64,000 nt of DNA from NCBI GenBank assembly GCA_041397845.1, contig JAWKVW010000009.1, positions 1 to 64,000 of the forward strand, in the 5' to 3' direction. How positions within the stretch are numbered: the stretch's first letter is position 1; the number at the start of each line of letters is the position of its first letter. This document shows positions 61,506 through 64,000 of the stretch, in pieces. The translations under genes were made by a program, and so were the position numbers. This DNA is from JAKPQE01 sp041397845 (lineage in GTDB: Bacteria; Pseudomonadota; Alphaproteobacteria; Rhizobiales; JAKPQE01). The notes beneath the pieces are model-generated. The model saw nothing but the letters and a program-made list of their open reading frames with translations. It had not been told where the DNA came from and did no database searches.

Positions 61506-62708
61506 ATGAAGACCGTCGACAGATACATGACGCGGCGTCTGGCGCTGGCGGCGTTGCTCGCGACGGTCGGGCTGTCCGGGCCGATCATCCTCATTTCGCT
61601 GATGACCCATGTGCCGCTGATCTCTGTGTCGGCGTCGCTGCTCTGGCCGGCGCTTTACGGCATCTCCTGCATGATCCTCTTTCACACGATGCCGATCCTC
61701 GTTGCCGGCACGATCATCTGGGTCTACGGGCAGTTTCTGGCCGAGGGCGTGCTCGTCACGCTTTACATGGCCGGGCGCTCGACGCTGGCGGTCAAACTGC
61801 CGGCCATTCTCATCGGCCTGATGGCGGTTGCGGCGGGCTATGTGCTGTCGCTGCATTTTGCCCCGGACAGCGCCAAATATGTTCATGACGTGCTGTTCGC
61901 GCTGCGCCGGGACATGAACCCGGACTTGCTGCAGGCGGGCAAGTTCAACCAGTTCGGCCGCGACGGCCAGGTGATCTTCTTTCAGGAAAAGGTCGGGCAC
62001 GACCAGATCACCAAGGTCTTCATCCGCCAGGTCGAGACCGACGGCGAGCCGGAGCCCCTGCAGGAGAAGGTCTACACGGCCGACCACGCGATTTTCGGCG
62101 GTGGCCACGGCGATCGCTGGGTGGCGCTGCTCGACGGTTCGGTGGTGATCGCCCGGCGCGGTGCCAAGCAAATCCGCAAGGTCGATTTCAACCAGCTCAA
62201 ATGGCGGCCGGTGGCGGCGCTGGAGCAGATGGGGCGCGGCTACAATTTCTATGACGAGCTGGCGACGCCGGAATTCCTGTCGGCGCGGGCGGCGGCTTTC
62301 GAAACCGGCAAGGGCGCGCGCGAATGGGCCAAGGAGGCGGTGAAACGCTTTGCCCTGCCGCTGCTGGCAATCGCCCACACGCTGCTCGGCCTCGAGCTCC
62401 TGACGCTGTTCGGTCTGATGACGGACCGGCACGGCTATTTCGCGGCGTTTCTCTGCGGCGCGGTGCTGACCATTCACCTCGCGATCGTTCTCGTCACGGA
62501 AGTCATCGGCAAGGTCGATGCGAACTTCGCCTTCGTCGCGCTGGCGCTCATCGGGGCCGAGATCGGCCTTGCGGCGACGCTGATGCTCGGCGGCGGACGG
62601 CGGTTCGTGCAGGATCTCGCCTGGCGCCTGTCGCCGCCCTATTCCTTCGCGCGCGGCTTCCTCGGTCTTTTCCTGCCGGGTGCCGTCGCCGGCTCGAAAA
62701 ATGGCTAG
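61506..62708 (+). CDS. Unpaired LptF/LptG-family permease
   Basis: A 400-residue inner-membrane protein with the LptF/LptG (YjgP/YjgQ) layout: three N-terminal helices after MKTVDRYMTRRLALAALLAT, a periplasmic jelly-roll domain from about residue 130 (FQEKVGHDQITKVFIRQVET, WVALLDGSVVIARRGAKQIR) and three C-terminal helices (LPLLAIAHTLLGLELLTLFG, AFLCGAVLTIHLAIVLVTEV, ALIGAEIGLAATLMLGG). In LPS transport LptF and LptG normally work as a heterodimer and are adjacent; here one copy stands alone amid glycosyltransferases. It may be a dedicated lipid-glycan extruder. Sequence is divergent, so the family call is somewhat less than certain. Confidence 0.72.
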   Translation: MKTVDRYMTRRLALAALLATVGLSGPIILISLMTHVPLISVSASLLWPALYGISCMILFHTMPILVAGTIIWVYGQFLAEGVLVTLYMAGRSTLAVKLPAILIGLMAVAAGYVLSLHFAPDSAKYVHDVLFALRRDMNPDLLQAGKFNQFGRDGQVIFFQEKVGHDQITKVFIRQVETDGEPEPLQEKVYTADHAIFGGGHGDRWVALLDGSVVIARRGAKQIRKVDFNQLKWRPVAALEQMGRGYNFYDELATPEFLSARAAAFETGKGAREWAKEAVKRFALPLLAIAHTLLGLELLTLFGLMTDRHGYFAAFLCGAVLTIHLAIVLVTEVIGKVDANFAFVALALIGAEIGLAATLMLGGGRRFVQDLAWRLSPPYSFARGFLGLFLPGAVAGSKNG

Positions 62709-64000
62709 GGCGATGGCGGACGGCAAACAGCAGGGCGGCCTTCTGTCGTCGGCGAACCTCGTCGTCAATGGCGGGTTCTCGCGCGCGGCCGGGGAGAGCG
62801 CCGCGCACTGGGCGGTTCCGGCCGGCGTTCGGCGCATTTCCTGCCGGGGTTCGATCGCTACGGCCTGCCGCATGCGAGTCATGGTGTCGAACTGCCGGCG
62901 GGTACGGTTTCCAGCATTCGCCAGGATGTCGACGGCGTCGACGGCATCGATGGCGGGCGCTTCGCCGTGCGGGTCACCGCGCGGGGCGCGGCGCGGCGCG
63001 GGGTGCTGCGGCTCATTGTTTCCGAGAGCGGGCGCGAGGTGGCGCGCGGGCTTTTCGATGTCGGCACCGACTGGCAGCGCTGCCGCCTCGAGTTTCGTCT
63101 CGCCGGGGCGCCGGCCGGGCCGCTGTCCCTGGCCATCGAGGGGCCGGGGCCGGAGAGCGATGGCGACCTCACAATCACGGATGTGCGTCTCGTCCAGATC
63201 TTCGATGTTGCTGCCCCGCTCAGCCTGCGCTTCCTGACGCGCGGCAGCTTCCTGTTGCCAAGCTCGCGGCTCCGGGCGTTTCTCATTGCCGACTATCTTG
63301 ACCTTGTCGGCTGGCCGGTGGCGGTCAACCGGCCCTTGAGGGCGGACCTCGTCGTTTGCCAGAAGGTGCGACGCTGGGATGCGCTCGCCCTTGCCCGGCT
63401 TTCCGGCGGGACGATTGTCTACGATCTCGACGACAACGAACTCGTCCAGACGCGGCGGCGGCGTCTCGATATCGGCGCTTTCAGCCGGATGGTCGACGGC
63501 GTCTCGGTCGGCTCGCATTTCCTCGACGACTTGCTCGGTGACTTCAATAAACGTCGATATCTCCTTGATAACATGGTTGATATACTCGATATCGATATCG
63601 TCCATGAGGCCCGGCCGTGGGGCGGCCGGCTGGTGTGGTTCGGCATGCCGGAGAATGCCTGGATGCTGGAGCGGGTTGCGGCCGGGCTGCAGGTGACGCG
63701 GATCACGCGCGGCGGCGACATCGATTTCGATGCCAAGGGCATTGACCGGAGTCTGATGGATTTCGACCTTGCGCTGCTGCCGGTCGAGCTCAACGCGGCG
63801 ACCAGGGCCAAGAATGCCAACCGGCTGGTGAAGTGCGCCGGGCTCGGCCTGCCGTTCCTTGCCAGCGACACGCCTGAGAACCGGCGCGCCGTTGCGGCAA
63901 TCGGTCTCGACGAGGAGGTGCTGGTGGCCGGGGAGGCGGACTGGCCGGCGCGGATTGCCGAGACCGGCCGGAATTATGCTGCGTTCCACGAGCGGGTCGC
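62701..64000 (+). CDS. Glycosyltransferase with N-terminal carbohydrate-binding-like domain, frame interrupted once and cut by window edge
   Basis: The ATG at 62701 overlaps the permease end and reads NLVVNGGFSRAAGESAAHWAVP, the usual opening of a beta-sandwich carbohydrate-binding fold. Between 62815 and 62850 the frame shifts by one missing (or two extra) bases and continues GFDRYGLPHASHGVELP, through VTDWQRCRLEFRLAG-like sandwich sequence, to a glycosyltransferase-type domain: VNRPLRADLVVCQKVRRWDA, GGTIVYDLDDNELVQTRRRR, SVGSHFLDDLLGDF, GGRLVWFGMPENAWMLERV and LALLPVELNAATRAKNANRL. The frame is open at base 64000. The function, a sugar transferase carrying its own sugar-binding domain, is inference; the frame break again looks like a sequence error. 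Confidence 0.65.

Noticed and set aside
61470..63989. 839-codon minus-strand frame at the right end
   Set aside because: Runs opposite the LptF/G-like and glycosyltransferase genes, which have clear motifs.

Overview
The window is GC-rich chromosomal DNA from an alphaproteobacterium, most likely of the order Hyphomicrobiales (Rhizobiales). I infer this from gene content and order, not from a marker search. The blocks pyrB-pyrC'-plsY-dprA, gatC-gatA-(aroQ)-gatB and erpA/dgt-argS-SPOR-nagZ-scpA-scpB-tatABC-serS-surE-pcm are typical of that group. I saw no rRNA, tRNA or CRISPR array.

Layout. 1-12.3 kb: an SH3-domain secreted protein (cut by the window edge) divergent from a D-2-hydroxyacid dehydrogenase; an IS481-type element inserted exactly at the dprA stop codon; the dprA-plsY-pyrC'-pyrB operon on the minus strand; proline dehydrogenase (frame broken) and the AidB-like acyl-CoA dehydrogenase; an AEC transporter, RuvX and a WS/DGAT-like acyltransferase. 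12.7-19.3 kb: the GatCAB amidotransferase with a chorismate mutase between gatA and gatB, a Kef-type K+/H+ antiporter (frame broken) and a secreted rhodanese. 19.5-22.6 kb, minus strand: an aldehyde:ferredoxin oxidoreductase, an unknown protein and ErpA. 22.8-35.5 kb, plus strand: the conserved housekeeping run dgt to pcm. 35.5-39.2 kb, minus strand: a TetR-HlyD-ABC ATPase-ABC permease efflux operon with a clear operator candidate. 39.6-46.5 kb: two small secreted proteins, a peroxiredoxin-like/AraC divergent pair, DNA polymerase I and an MltB-type lytic transglycosylase (frame broken).

46.5-64 kb is a surface-glycan locus that runs off the right edge. It holds an ABC-2 glycan exporter split into Wzm-like and Wzt-like genes, about eight glycosyltransferases (GT21-like, GT28-like, GT4, GT8, GT2), UDP-glucose 4-epimerase, UDP-glucuronate decarboxylase (UDP-xylose synthase), a radical SAM/SPASM protein, an alpha-oxoamine synthase, a short-chain dehydrogenase and an unpaired LptF/LptG-family permease. 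The oxoamine synthase plus dehydrogenase recall the RkpG/RkpH lipid module of rhizobial capsules, so the locus may make a glycan on an unusual lipid anchor. This is the part most likely to contain an undescribed system.

Six otherwise well-conserved genes each carry one apparent single-base frameshift, including the essential gene argS. The simplest reading is base-level error in the assembly, so those genes should be treated as probably intact in the organism.
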